This document shows, one piece after another, positions 16,042-25,331 of a stretch of DNA of 64,000 bases. This DNA comes from Halorientalis regularis (lineage in GTDB: Archaea > Halobacteriota > Halobacteria > Halobacteriales > Haloarculaceae). Positions within the stretch are counted from its first letter, which is position 1. Each line of letters opens with the position of its first letter. Location of the stretch: assembly GCF_023698535.1 (NCBI RefSeq), contig NZ_JALJCL010000014.1, positions 46,467 through 110,466 of the forward strand, in the 5' to 3' direction. Both the position numbers and the translations under genes were made by a program. The notes under the pieces are model-generated. The model saw only the letters and a program-made list of their open reading frames with translations, did not search any database and was not told where the DNA came from.

Positions 16042-16701
16042 TCACTCGGAGTCGTCGCTCGTCACCAGCAGCGAGTTGTCGACCAGGTTGACGATGGCCC
16101 GGCGGAGCCGTTCGGTGACGGCCTGGTCGGAGATGCCCAGTTTCTCGGCCAGCTCGACGGTCGTACAGGTCCGGGGGATGTCGTAGTAGCCGGACTCGAC
16201 GGCCAGCACCAGCGCCTCCCGCTGGGTCGGCGTCAGTCCGAACCAGGGACCAGCATCGGGTCGTGTGGGGTTGTACACCCGGATCACCTCGAACGAGATG
16301 CCGGCGCCGTTCAGCGACTCCCGGAACTCGGACAGGCAGTCGTGACCGGGGAATCGGAGTTCGAACTGCCAGGCGTCGCTGTGGCCCGTCGCGGCCAGAA
16401 TGTGGCCATCGTTCTCGACGATAGCGCCGAAGAAGTGGTCGAACTCGACGTCCCAGTCGATGGCGTACAGCGTGCGGTCCTCGAATTCGTCGATCTCGGT
16501 GACCGCGTCCACAGCGGGGTGGTCCCGGACGCTGGATTCGAAGGAGGACCGATCGCCGTCGTAAACCCAGAACAGCGGCACCGCTCGCTCGCCAGCGGGC
16601 ACCATCGTTTCCACCTCGATCCGAACGCCGGGGACGATATCGAGGATGCGACCCAGCTCGAAATCACTCGCGACAACCTCCATCTCCACGATGACACTCA
16701 T
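16042..16701 (-). CDS. Bat-like regulator with HTH_10 domain
   Basis: A 219-residue transcription regulator. Residues 1-150 form the bacterio-opsin-activator-type N-terminal domain (MSVIVEMEVVASDFELGRIL, then VPLFWVYDGD and FELRFPGHDCLSEF). The C-terminus carries the HTH_10 helix-turn-helix, LTPTQREALVLAVESGYYDI followed by CTTVELAEKLGISDQAVTER. Such proteins are common in haloarchaea and usually act on nearby genes. It lies between aceB and aceA, all on the minus strand, so control of the glyoxylate shunt is a reasonable inference. ATG 16701 is chosen because the family starts at this Met. Confidence 0.9.
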   Translation of the reverse strand: MSVIVEMEVVASDFELGRILDIVPGVRIEVETMVPAGERAVPLFWVYDGDRSSFESSVRDHPAVDAVTEIDEFEDRTLYAIDWDVEFDHFFGAIVENDGHILAATGHSDAWQFELRFPGHDCLSEFRESLNGAGISFEVIRVYNPTRPDAGPWFGLTPTQREALVLAVESGYYDIPRTCTTVELAEKLGISDQAVTERLRRAIVNLVDNSLLVTSDDSE

Positions 16702-16851
16702 GAGCCGTTCAGTGTCCTGTGGTTCTTGTTCTGGGGTCAAATGTGGCTGCCTTGGTATGCGAGGCTACACGGTCCAGTCATAAGCAATCCCGGGTTTTTT
16801 TTAAGATTTTGGACACTGGTTCGGAGACGACGGACGGATTGGGCAGTAATG

Positions 16852-16865
16852 CATGGTATACCATG
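16852..16865. promoter_or_regulatory. Perfect 14-bp palindrome in the bat / 16997 divergent region
   Basis: CATGGTATACCATG is a perfect inverted repeat in the AT-rich gap between the divergent Bat-like gene (start 16701) and the small gene at 16997. A T8 run followed by AAG at about 16795 and GTTGTTAAGTC at about 16876-16886 look like promoter elements. The palindrome may be a repressor site. Confidence 0.45.
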
Positions 16866-16996
16866 TTAATCACGGGGTTGTTAAGTCGGGGCCCCATAGC
16901 AGGGAGTACGGCGATTGTACACTGCTACGGACCTCGCGCGGCGCGACTCGGGGCACCGGTTCTGCCGAAGTCACTGCATACCCCCGTGAGGACACC

Positions 16997-17179
16997 ATGG
17001 AAGACCCACACCTGAACGTCACCGACGAACCGAGGTTCGAGACGATACTCTCCGAGTTGATACACACGGCACACCAGAACGGCATCGACGTCGAGGGTGG
17101 CTGGGACGTCGACGGCGAGGACGGCCACCCCGACTGGGACGTGGTCGTGACCGTCGTCGACCGGGCCGCCGACGACTGA
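16997..17179 (+). CDS. Small acidic protein, HalOD1-like size
   Basis: A 60-residue, very acidic protein beginning MEDPHLNVTDEPRFETILSE. It has one helix (ETILSELIHTAHQNGI) and a strand pair VEGGWDVDG and WDVVVTVVDRA. A longer reading from an ATG inside the upstream palindrome (16853) is possible but less likely, because the extra residues lack haloarchaeal composition. The gene is divergent from the Bat-like regulator. Function unknown. Confidence 0.55.
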   Translation: MEDPHLNVTDEPRFETILSELIHTAHQNGIDVEGGWDVDGEDGHPDWDVVVTVVDRAADD

Positions 17180-17330
17180 GCGGGCGACGCGTTTTTCGAC
17201 AGCATCAGACGGACGGAGCAGCCGCTATCCGGTTCGCGTCGAAAGAAAAGCGGCGATTAGAGACCGCTGTGCTCGCGGGCCAGTGGCCCGCTCGCACGTC
17301 CGGGGCTTCTCGCTGCGCTCGAAGCTCCCG

Positions 17331-18401
17331 TCAGTCGTCCTGGTCGGAGCTGATGACCGCGTCTTCCTCTTCGTCGCTGAAGCCGGCGGACTCTTCCTGG
17401 CGCTTGGCGGCTTCGGGGTCGAACTTGGCCTCGATGTTCTGGAAGCGCGGGACGAACGAGAGTTCGTGGTGGCTCTCGGTCTCGTGGCCCAGGTAGCGGT
17501 CTTCGAGGTCCCACTGCGCTTCTTCGTCGTTCTCGGCGATGTTCTTCATGTCCTCGTAGACCGCGTGTGCGCCCGAGTGCAGGGCGTACAGCGTGATGAA
17601 CTGGTACTTGTAGCCGAGGTCGCCCAGTTCCTGGAACGTGAGCGGGTCCTCTTCCTCGGACCAGGCGAAGGAGCTGGAGTAGTTGAACGCCAGCTTCAGG
17701 TCGGGGTGGGTCTCGTGGATGGTCTCGGCGTACTCGACGGCGTCCTCGCGGGACGGGTCGGGCATCTCGGGCCAGACCAGGTCGACGCCGGCGTCGGCGT
17801 ACATCCGACCACGCTCGAGGTGTTCCTCCCAGTCACCGTTGGCCGAGCCGTAGGCGTCGGTCCGGGCGATGATGACGGTGTCCTCGTCCTGCTTCGCGTC
17901 GACGGCGGCCTCGAAGCGGGCCTTGGCGTCTTCGCGGGAGACGATCTTCTTGCCGGCGATGTGACCACAGCGCTTCGGGGTCGTCTGGTCCTCGATGTGG
18001 ACCGCAGCGACGCCGACCTTCTCGTACTCTCGGACCGCACGGCGGACGTTGTGGATGCCACCGTAGCCGGTGTCACAGTCCGCGATGACGGGCAGTTCCG
18101 TGGCCTCGACGATGCGCTTTGCGTTCTCGACCATCTCGCGCATGTCGACCATCTCGAGGTCCGGGAAGCCGAACTGGCCCAGGACCGTCGAGTACCCCGA
18201 CATGTACGCGGCGTCCAGACCGGCCATCTCGGCCAGTCGGGCGTCGAGCGCGTGGTAGAGACCGGGCGCGAAGACGTAGTCCTGGTTGTTCAGCTGCTCG
18301 CGCAGTTCGCGTGCCTTCTTGTTGTCGACGTCGCGAAGGAACGGTTCTGTCGTCTCGACACTGCTTGCAACGGGGTCTTCCCCATCTGAGTCGTGTGCCA
18401 T
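17331..18401 (-). CDS. aceA: Isocitrate lyase
   Basis: A 356-residue enzyme splitting isocitrate to succinate and glyoxylate, the first glyoxylate-shunt step. The (beta/alpha)8 barrel motifs are all visible: [27 protein letters not shown] with the Mg-binding Asp, [20 protein letters not shown] with the catalytic Cys in [15 protein letters not shown], and [12 protein letters not shown]. The N-terminus is an acidic extension. A TATA-like AGATAAACC lies about 35 bases before ATG 18401, with GGAGG in the leader. Malate synthase lies on the same strand downstream. Confidence 0.97.
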   Translation of the reverse strand: MAHDSDGEDPVASSVETTEPFLRDVDNKKARELREQLNNQDYVFAPGLYHALDARLAEMAGLDAAYMSGYSTVLGQFGFPDLEMVDMREMVENAKRIVEATELPVIADCDTGYGGIHNVRRAVREYEKVGVAAVHIEDQTTPKRCGHIAGKKIVSREDAKARFEAAVDAKQDEDTVIIARTDAYGSANGDWEEHLERGRMYADAGVDLVWPEMPDPSREDAVEYAETIHETHPDLKLAFNYSSSFAWSEEEDPLTFQELGDLGYKYQFITLYALHSGAHAVYEDMKNIAENDEEAQWDLEDRYLGHETESHHELSFVPRFQNIEAKFDPEAAKRQEESAGFSDEEEDAVISSDQDD

Positions 18402-19126
18402 GGTTATTGCGTCTAGGTCCTCCAGTAGAATCGGTTTATCTCTGTCGAAACGGTCCGCGAACGGTGGGACCTACGTGCCGCCCGAAGACCGTGCGGGAGA
18501 GCTCCAGTTCCGGTCGGCATCCGTGTTCGACCCAGCCGGTCGACCCCACTCCGGGGGCCAGCAGCGGCGCGAACCGCCCACTGTGCCCACGTGCCGACAG
18601 CGGCTGACGACTGGAATCTGCGACGGATCGTACACGGTAGCATGGAACTCCGCCCGCGTTGCCGCGGTGTCTGTTCGTACGCATCCGTCACGAGCATACA
18701 TCAGCGGAAAAATGTTATGGTCTATAATGTTAAAACTCTTTAATCGGCCTCCCGGACCTAGAGCGAGCTAACGAATATAAGGGATTGTGGTTCTCTAGCA
18801 CGGGATTTGGCGGTTATCAGATCTCGGTCGAGCCGGCGCACACAGCCGTCGCTCGGGGGTATGGCGTCGAAGTAGAAAGGGTGGGGGATCGGTGGGGGGT
18901 GGGGTGGGGTGGCACCGTGTTGGTGCCTACTCATCGATAATCGTGGATGGGTAAAGTATCTTGTGGCCGATTATCAGCAATAAAACTCAAGCGTGATGAA
19001 CGTCGGCGTCGGTCCGGAAGAACGGGCAGTAGATGTGACTCTCCGGTCCGTTTCGGCCTCGTGACTCTGCACCCGTCGCTGTCGCTCCGTGGTCGTCGAG
19101 TCGCGAGAAGCGCCTAGGCCGGAATA
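18402..19126. other. 725-base gap with G-run and hairpin
   Basis: No gene is supported. It includes the aceA promoter, an AT-rich stretch at 18705-18790, a run of four or more G-tracts on the + strand at 18879-18912, a hairpin GGCACC (18911-18916) with GGTGCC (18922-18927), and the undefined right flank of the TnpB gene at 19127. Confidence 0.5.
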
Positions 19127-20416
19127 TCAACTGCGTCGGTGTGACCAGCAGCCGGCATCCGATGGTGTCGGTGGCGTGGTACCACACCGGCGCTTGTCCG
19201 TGAACTCGGCCTCGAACCCATCGGGGTAAGCGGTAAATCCGCTGTTCGGAGTCACCGTTCCGGACTTCAGGGCGAGTTGACCGTCGCCCGTCCGCCGTGA
19301 CGACTGTTGGCCCCGGCGGACGTACCGCAATCCGATATTTTTCGCTGCGTTGTAATCCGCGTTCGCTTCCGTCTCACAGGCCCGACACTCGAACCGGTCA
19401 CGAGTGGGACGGTTCGCATCGGTGACGAACCCACACTCGCCACACCGTTTCGACGTGTCGGCAGGGTCAACCTGTTCGACCGCGATGCCGTGCCGTTCAG
19501 CCTTGTACTCGACGAACTGGTAGAGTTTTCTGTAAGCCCACCTGTGCCCCCACGCATCGTCCGTTCGTTTCCGGATGTGTGTGAGGTCCTCGAAGACGAT
19601 GCGATCGCACTCGTATCGGACAGCTTCGGTGACGATTCCCTTGGAGACACGATGCATCTCGTCGCGAACGGTTCGCAGTTGGCGGCCGCTCGCCTGTTCG
19701 AGCGTTCGGTGGGCGCTTCGGGTTCCGGTCCGTTGCAGCCCAGCACGTGTCTTCTCGAATTCGCTGAGAGTGTGATGTAGCTCTCGTCCCGAAAAGAACC
19801 GCGCAGTGCTTGTGACAGCGATGTTTTCGACACCGAGGTCGACCCCGAGAACCGTTCCGTCCTCGGCGGTGTTCGGTTGGTTGTTCGATTTCGGGCGTCG
19901 AAAACCGAGATGGAGGAAGTAGTCGTCCCCGTCAGCAGTGAGCGTGCTTTCGGTCACTTCCCAGCGTTCCGAATCAAGGAACCGCCACTGAAATCCGTCG
20001 TCGTCTTCCGGAAGGACGAGCGGACAGCGAATCCGGTTTTCGGTCGTACTGAGAGACACCGTCTCGTCGTCGAACAGCGTCAGCGTTCGAGAATCGTACG
20101 TCACTGTCGGCGCAGTGAACCGTGGCGTGCTGGCTTTCTCCCCCCTCGATCTGCGCTCGATACAGCCAGTTATCGCCTCTGCGGCTTGGTGTGTGGCGAG
20201 AATCGCATGTTGGCTCCCGAGATCGGTCTGCTCACGCAGGGGATCGTAGGCGAGTGACTGGACATCCGACTTCGCCTGACAGCGGTTCCACGCGAGGTCG
20301 GTCGCGATCTGACATCCACGCTTCCACTCGGATATCGTCTCTTCGAGTAGCGCGCGCTGCTCGTCGGAAACGTCGAGACGAGTGATCGCGGTCCGATACA
20401 CGCAGTCGTCCGCCAC
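19127..20416 (-). CDS. tnpB: TnpB (RNA-guided nuclease, IS200/IS605 type), copy 1
   Basis: A 429-residue TnpB. The RuvC triad appears intact: Asp193 in [13 protein letters not shown], Glu276 in RIVFEDLTHIRKR and Asp354 in [11 protein letters not shown] zinc finger CGECG...CRAC uses Cys325, 328, 344 and 347. The N-terminal half is the usual helical/wedge region. TnpB is guided by an RNA made from the element's right end and helps retain the element. No TnpA transposase accompanies it, so it is a solitary IS1341-type gene. The C-terminal 40 residues are unlike the other two copies, suggesting a rearranged end. Confidence 0.93.
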   Translation of the reverse strand: MADDCVYRTAITRLDVSDEQRALLEETISEWKRGCQIATDLAWNRCQAKSDVQSLAYDPLREQTDLGSQHAILATHQAAEAITGCIERRSRGEKASTPRFTAPTVTYDSRTLTLFDDETVSLSTTENRIRCPLVLPEDDDGFQWRFLDSERWEVTESTLTADGDDYFLHLGFRRPKSNNQPNTAEDGTVLGVDLGVENIAVTSTARFFSGRELHHTLSEFEKTRAGLQRTGTRSAHRTLEQASGRQLRTVRDEMHRVSKGIVTEAVRYECDRIVFEDLTHIRKRTDDAWGHRWAYRKLYQFVEYKAERHGIAVEQVDPADTSKRCGECGFVTDANRPTRDRFECRACETEANADYNAAKNIGLRYVRRGQQSSRRTGDGQLALKSGTVTPNSGFTAYPDGFEAEFTDKRRCGTTPPTPSDAGCWSHRRS

Positions 20417-20559
20417 GGGTCCGTTGCCGTCCGGCGGTTATGTTAATGTGACGATGAGACAACAGTTCGAGCGTTCTGCTCTCACACCTCGACTGTAGTA
20501 CCACCGGTCGGAATTCTAGAGGTTACAGCCAGTGCGGGTCGGCGACGAAAATTCGAGAG

Positions 20560-20631
20560 AGCCTGAGGCGGGAATTGAACCCGCGGTCTCGTCCTTACCA
20601 AGGACGCGCTTTACCGCTAAGCTACCCAGGC
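20560..20631 (-). tRNA. tRNA-Thr (anticodon GGT)
   Basis: A 72-base cloverleaf. The acceptor GCCTGGG pairs with CTCAGGC (one G-T), the anticodon stem is CGTCC/GGACG with loop TTGGTAA, and the T arm is GCGGG-TTCAATT-CCCGC. The discriminator is T, and CCA is not encoded. A TATA-like TTCTTATACGCC lies about 65 bases upstream. No intron. Confidence 0.97.
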
Positions 20632-20762
20632 GCTCGATGGGTTTCTACACCCGTTTTTCCTCTTCCGCACCCGATTCTACTACAGAGGCGTATAAGAATG
20701 TGATGAAAGCCACCGCGTGTGCCGTACCGTGACGCGCCATCAAACAAATCAGGGTGGGGCAT

Positions 20763-22073
20763 TTATGGGTGGACTTCAGGAAGAGCAGCATCAACCAGTT
20801 CAGTCTGTTTTTCGACGGGAAGAGGTTCCAATTGAGAATGGCATTTTTTACAGACAGTTACTAAATTCGTTAGATCATTTGCTTTGTCTAAGATACGTTC
20901 GACGGCCTTTCGGTCAGATTCGGATAGAGATTCTTCCGAACGAATGTCATCTTTTAGCTTGTCCGGCAGTATTTCAAAAAAGGACATAATTTTGTGAAGA
21001 TGGTGAACCTCTAAATCACGATCATAGATATCGGTATGCTCCTCCGAAGTCAAGCCACAACTACGGCACTTGTAATTATCGCGCTCACGGGCTTGTTCAG
21101 CGATATTACGCCAATTTGAACCATACGGAAATTCCAAATAAGACCCATCATCGTACGCATACAGATCAGCAAGTTCTTTCATATCATTCCACGACTCAAA
21201 CGAGTTTTTCATCACCCACGGTACTGGGTCTGTAGGACGCCGATGCCTCCTATATTCTCGTATTCTTGGACTCCGGCCAATTTTTTCAGCCACATATTGG
21301 AGTGCCTCGATGCATTCCTCTTCAGTATATTGGGACGGTTGAGGTAACAGCCCAGCGCTATCTAACGCCTGATTCCACGAGCCAAAGAGTCGCATTATCG
21401 TATCTACGGACGGGTCTGTTGGCTGTTTTAATTTGAGATACACCCTTTTTGATAACTGTCCGTCATGCTGTTCACTGACACGGGATATAGAATTGATTAC
21501 TTCTGATTTAGTCCATCCATGCTTCTCCACAACCTCAAGACCCGCGGCCTCCTTCGCGGCATTCCAAGATGAGAATTGATGCTTTATGTTAGCCGCAGAG
21601 ATTTCACCCTCAGAAATTGTGTTGTCATATTCTCTTTGACTGGGGCTCTTCCCAAGCTGATTCGCAACTTTACGGAGCGCACGAACACACTCCTCCTTTG
21701 AGGGCCCATCAGGGCCCGAAGAACAGGGGGATAATCCAGCGGCTTCCTTTGCTGTATTCCATGAATCAAATAATCCCTTGTAGGCACCCACGTTCGGTTC
21801 ATCTTTGCGCGAAACCTGCTTATATTCCTCTAAAGTAGGGCTTCTGCCCAAGCGATCTGCGACTCGTTGTAGTGCATCAATGTATTCGTCTCGTGAGGGA
21901 CTAACCTCTCCTCCAGTCGGTCTTCGGTCAATATCGTGTTTCTTCATCCAACGTAGAATAGTGTCTCCAGAAACCCCAACAATATCTCCGATCTCTTTGA
22001 GATTTAATTCCTCTTCCCAATATTTCTCTCGGAGCCAATCTGCATTTCTGTATTTTTTCGAGTTCTCAGTCAT
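20763..22073 (-). CDS. HNH endonuclease with four homing-endonuclease-associated repeats
   Basis: A 436-residue protein. The N-terminus has a resolvase-like HTH (LKEIGDIVGVSGDTILRWMK). Four repeats of about 60 residues then follow, each with a helix like ALQRVADRLGRSPTLEEY and ending SWNxAKEAAGL (copies end near residues 113, 179, 244 and 310, the last as SWNDMKELADL). These match the homing endonuclease-associated repeat. The C-terminus is an HNH domain: CRSCG, DLEVHHLHKI with the catalytic His pair, and TVCKKCHSQ. The DNA is visibly AT-richer than its neighbours, with different codon use, implying recent transfer. No intron or intein host is visible. Confidence 0.88.
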   Translation of the reverse strand: MTENSKKYRNADWLREKYWEEELNLKEIGDIVGVSGDTILRWMKKHDIDRRPTGGEVSPSRDEYIDALQRVADRLGRSPTLEEYKQVSRKDEPNVGAYKGLFDSWNTAKEAAGLSPCSSGPDGPSKEECVRALRKVANQLGKSPSQREYDNTISEGEISAANIKHQFSSWNAAKEAAGLEVVEKHGWTKSEVINSISRVSEQHDGQLSKRVYLKLKQPTDPSVDTIMRLFGSWNQALDSAGLLPQPSQYTEEECIEALQYVAEKIGRSPRIREYRRHRRPTDPVPWVMKNSFESWNDMKELADLYAYDDGSYLEFPYGSNWRNIAEQARERDNYKCRSCGLTSEEHTDIYDRDLEVHHLHKIMSFFEILPDKLKDDIRSEESLSESDRKAVERILDKANDLTNLVTVCKKCHSQLEPLPVEKQTELVDAALPEVHP

Positions 22074-22183
22074 CCCAGCTACTATCCATTGTTGGTCACC
22101 TTATCCAAAAAATGTATTCTCTATATCTCTATCTGAACACATTATAGAAAAAGAAACTAAGGATCTCTGTTAGCGAGTTTCGC

Positions 22184-22369
22184 TTACCAGATTTGCTCCA
22201 CCGCTGATGACCGAGTTTCGGAGTCTGAGTGGAGGTACTTCATCGTCGTCGTCACGCTCTTGTGGCGAAGTTGCTCCTTCGCGTGGTGTGGCCCGACATG
22301 ATTCGCCCAATGAGTCGCCACGCCGTGCCGAATTGAGTACCACGTCCCGGCCGTCCGCTGTGCCCGGTT
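22184..22369 (-). pseudogene. C-terminal remnant of a tyrosine-recombinase integrase
   Basis: A 61-codon frame ending in TAA reads GTWYSIRHGVATHWANHVG, then AKEQLRHKSVTTTMKYLHSD, and ends VEQIW. These are the catalytic Arg-His box (RHxxATH) and the final box with Arg/His and nucleophile Tyr of haloarchaeal XerC/D-type integrases. An in-frame TAG precedes it at 22370-22372, and the TnpB copy 2 element abuts it, so the N-terminal 250 or more residues are missing. It is the fossil of an integrative element. Confidence 0.8.
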
Positions 22370-22389
22370 CTACTGGGCTGCTGTTTGAG

Positions 22390-23643
22390 CTACCCACCAC
22401 TAAGGTCGTGGGATTCAGCGTGGACTCCTGTTCTAACCTCTGGCGAGGCAGGGGAATAGTCTCCGTTCACGTTCAGCGTCCCGCTGTTCAAGCGCACGCC
22501 CAAGGGTGCGCCTCCATCGCCCCCGGTTTGGTTGCGACGGAGATACCGTAAGCCGATGTTTTTTGCAGCGTTGTAATCCGCGTGGTTCTGATAGCCGCAG
22601 TTCAGACACTCGAAGTCCTCACCATCGCGGTTATCAAGATGCGTGAACCCACAGTGCGAACACCGCCGCGACGTGTTCTCTGGATCAACCTGCTCAACCT
22701 CAATCCCGTGTTCTTCGGCCTTGTACTCTACGTATTCGTAGAGACGGTCGAACGCCCACTGGTGACCCCACGACGCACCAGTTCGCTCGCGGATGTTAGT
22801 CAAACCCTCGAACACAATCACCGAACATCCATTTTCGCAGGCTTCTGCGACGATCTCGTTGCTAATGCGGTGCAGTATCACTTTGAACCGCCCTTCCTCT
22901 TTTTGCCCCACGGACTGGATATTCTCGTGTGCCCATCGGGTCCCGCACTGCTGGAGGGATTCACGACGGTTCTCGTATTCTCTGCGCCAGTGATCGAATT
23001 CCCCGCCTGTCCAGAACGTGCCCGTCGAGGTGACGGCGAGGGTGTTCACGCCGAGGTCAACCCCGAGAACCGTTCCGTTCTCAGTGGTTGTCTGTGACGA
23101 TGTGTCAGACTCCACTTCATTCTTGCAACGGATGTGAAGTATCCAGTCACCGTTACGATAGTGCAGTTCCGCACCCGTGGTTTCGTACGCGTCTGAAAAC
23201 AGGTACTCTGAGTGCGGTGTGTCGCTGTCCTCGTCGGGAAGCACGTACTCGGCTTCGATTCGTCCGTCGGTGGTAGCGAGGCTCACATAATCGTCATGAA
23301 ACGTCGCGGTGCGCTTGTCATAGACGACGTGCGGACTGGTGAACTGGGGTTTAGACGCGCTCTTGTCCTGCTTCCAGCGTGCGACCACGCTCTTGCAGGC
23401 TTCGGCGGCCTTGTTTCTCGCTGCTTGTACCAGTCCACCGTTGAAGCCGTCAGTCTGCTCGCGTACGTCGTCGTAGGTTTCATCGTCCAACGTCGTCTTG
23501 CTGGTGGTAACGTACCCGCCCTGAAACGCGTAGTCAACGACGTACTGTGCCGACCAGAGGAACGCATCGACGGTGTCTTCGAGGAGTGCAGCGTCGTCAC
23601 TGGCCACGTCGAGTGCAACGGGCACGGTACGCCGCACTTCCAC
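22390..23643 (-). CDS. tnpB: TnpB (RNA-guided nuclease), copy 2
   Basis: A 417-residue TnpB with an intact RuvC triad: Asp196 in [13 protein letters not shown], Glu279 in [13 protein letters not shown] and Asp356 in [10 protein letters not shown]. The zinc finger is CSHCG...CLNC (Cys328, 331, 346, 349). The last codons (ending ESHDLSGG, then stop) themselves form a hairpin, CCCAC with GTGGTGGG, which is where the guide RNA scaffold normally ends. The sequence just beyond would be the guide. Solitary, with no TnpA. It sits directly upstream of the integrase remnant, which it probably truncated. Confidence 0.94.
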   Translation of the reverse strand: MEVRRTVPVALDVASDDAALLEDTVDAFLWSAQYVVDYAFQGGYVTTSKTTLDDETYDDVREQTDGFNGGLVQAARNKAAEACKSVVARWKQDKSASKPQFTSPHVVYDKRTATFHDDYVSLATTDGRIEAEYVLPDEDSDTPHSEYLFSDAYETTGAELHYRNGDWILHIRCKNEVESDTSSQTTTENGTVLGVDLGVNTLAVTSTGTFWTGGEFDHWRREYENRRESLQQCGTRWAHENIQSVGQKEEGRFKVILHRISNEIVAEACENGCSVIVFEGLTNIRERTGASWGHQWAFDRLYEYVEYKAEEHGIEVEQVDPENTSRRCSHCGFTHLDNRDGEDFECLNCGYQNHADYNAAKNIGLRYLRRNQTGGDGGAPLGVRLNSGTLNVNGDYSPASPEVRTGVHAESHDLSGG

Positions 23644-23839
23644 GTCTTATACGTAAAACGGGTGTTACATAAACAATGGGGAGTCGGACTACCATCGTAG
23701 CAGAGCTTGGTTCCCAGCTGCCACCTTCATATCACGTCTAAACAAATGGGATTTTGCTACAATATAAAATAAACCACGTCGCCGTGGCGAACCGTGACGC
23801 ACCACCCACAGCGAGTCCAGAATCGTCGATTCTCGGGCG

Positions 23840-24589
23840 TCAGTGGTCCGCGGAGGTCCGCGCACCGCTGGCGGGCGACGGGTCGGTCCCGACCAGTCCG
23901 CCGAGTCGGTCGCGGACCTCGGCGGTGAGGACGGCCTCGGCCTGTGGGAGGTCGCCCTCGACGGTCGCGAGGTCGGTGACGAACTCCCGGCAGCCGACGG
24001 GGGCGCTCCCGCCCGCGGCGGTGGTGCCGGCGACGACGGCCAGCTCGAACACGTCGGCTTCGAGGTTGCCGTCGAGCGTGGGGTCGTCGGTCTCCCGGCG
24101 GACGGTCTGGTCCTGGCCGAACGAGCGCACGACCGTGACGGCAGCCTCGGCCGCCTCGGTCCGTGCGAGGAGGTAGAAGCCGCGTGCGACGAGGATGTCC
24201 GCGACCAGTACGTCGAGATCCGCCGCGGCGGCCGCCCGTTCCTTCCCGTCGCCGTCGCCGGATCGGGCCGCCGCGACCGCCGAGGTCGACCAGTCGTCGA
24301 GTCCGCCGCGGCCGGCCCACGGTTCGGCGTGGGCCAGCGAGCGGGTGAGGCGGAGCCCTTCGTAGATGAGCTGGACGCCGGCGGCGCGGTCGTCGATGCC
24401 GTCGGTGCCGACCTCCTCGGCCCCAGCAGAGGCCCCCTCGGCGACGGCCGCCGCACTGCACAGCGTCAGTGCGCCCGGCGCCATCGATCCACCCTCGATG
24501 CGCTGCTCGATGCGCTCGAAGAGACGATCCGGATCGACATCGTCGACGGCCTCCAGCGCCGCTCGCCGAACCACAGCGGCTTCGTCCAT
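23840..24589 (-). CDS. DUF7114-like helical protein
   Basis: A 249-residue, mostly helical acidic protein of unknown function. Segments such as VQLIYEGLRLTRSLAHAEPW and DLDVLVADILVARGFYLLAR recall the helices of isoprenyl diphosphate synthases, but the two DDxxD metal motifs are absent, so it would not be an active prenyltransferase. This resemblance is weak inference. It is divergent from the enoyl-CoA hydratase gene (62-base gap), so the two share a promoter region. The tail is Ala/Thr/Ser-rich. Confidence 0.65.
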   Translation of the reverse strand: MDEAAVVRRAALEAVDDVDPDRLFERIEQRIEGGSMAPGALTLCSAAAVAEGASAGAEEVGTDGIDDRAAGVQLIYEGLRLTRSLAHAEPWAGRGGLDDWSTSAVAAARSGDGDGKERAAAAADLDVLVADILVARGFYLLARTEAAEAAVTVVRSFGQDQTVRRETDDPTLDGNLEADVFELAVVAGTTAAGGSAPVGCREFVTDLATVEGDLPQAEAVLTAEVRDRLGGLVGTDPSPASGARTSADH

Positions 24590-24650
24590 TACGCTGAACT
24601 AGCGGGGGGAAAGGCAAAGACCTTTGGAAACGACCGACCACGGACCCCGC

Positions 24651-25331
24651 ATGATAACGACCGAACGGGCCGACGACGTGCTGGTCGTCACGCTCGACCG
24701 GCCCGACCGACGCAACGCCCTCACCCCGTCGGGGCTGGACGCACTGGAAGCGGCCGTCACCGACGCCGACACCCCCGTCGTCTACCTGCAAGGGGCCGGC
24801 GACGCCTTCTGTGCCGGGGCCGACCTGAACGTGGTCGCCGACCTCGACGACCCCCAGGAGTTCGCCGCCCACGGCCAGGTGGTCGCTCGCGCCATCGAGG
24901 ACGGCGAGCCCGTCGTCGTCGCAGGGATCGACGGGCCCGCCCGTGGCGGTGGCGTCGAACTCGCACTCGCGTGTGACCTCCGGGTCGGCACCCCGGACGC
25001 GAGTTTCGCCGAGACCGGCGTGGAACTCGGCCTGTTCGGTGCCTGGGGTGGTACCGCACGCCTCCCCCGCGTGGTCGGCGAGGGCGAGGCCATGGACATC
25101 GCGCTCTCGGGACGGGTCGTCGACGCCGAGGCGGCGCTCCGGATGGGACTGCTCTCCCGGATCACTGCCGATCCACGGGCGGTGGCGGACGAGATCGCGG
25201 CCAACGACCACGGCGCGCTCGCCGTCCTCAAGCGCCGACTGCGCGACGGCGCTGGCACGACCGAGCAGGAGCGTCGGGAAGCGGACGCGTTCGCGGACCT
25301 GCACGCCGCGGCCGACTTCGACCGGACGTAG
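24651..25331 (+). CDS. Enoyl-CoA hydratase/isomerase family protein
   Basis: A 226-residue crotonase-fold protein. The N-terminus DVLVVTLDRPDRRNALTPSGL, the first oxyanion loop GAGDAFCAGADLNVVADL, and the second oxyanion region GPARGGGVELALACDLRVGT followed by ASFAETGVELGLFGAWGGTARL are all present. The Glu of FAETGVELGL is in the position of a catalytic acid. The reaction is likely hydration or isomerisation of an acyl-CoA in fatty- or branched-acid breakdown; the substrate is unknown. The protein is slightly short for the family, with a reduced C-terminal helix. ATG 24651 is chosen over TTG 24624. Confidence 0.92.
   Translation: MITTERADDVLVVTLDRPDRRNALTPSGLDALEAAVTDADTPVVYLQGAGDAFCAGADLNVVADLDDPQEFAAHGQVVARAIEDGEPVVVAGIDGPARGGGVELALACDLRVGTPDASFAETGVELGLFGAWGGTARLPRVVGEGEAMDIALSGRVVDAEAALRMGLLSRITADPRAVADEIAANDHGALAVLKRRLRDGAGTTEQERREADAFADLHAAADFDRT

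Noticed and set aside
16853..16996. 48-codon N-terminal extension of the small acidic protein at 16997
   Set aside because: Begins inside the palindrome, has non-halophilic composition, and would place the start upstream of the promoter-like elements.
20560..20631. tRNA-Thr as an integration site of the integrase fossil
   Set aside because: No second copy of its 3' end was found in the window, and the debris lies on the 5' side of the tRNA, which is not the usual geometry.
20727..23790. ACCGTGACGC followed by (A/G)CCA occurs both near 20727 and near 23786, at either side of the HNH/integrase/TnpB debris
   Set aside because: Ten or so bases of shared GC-rich sequence are likely by chance; not enough for an attachment-site claim.
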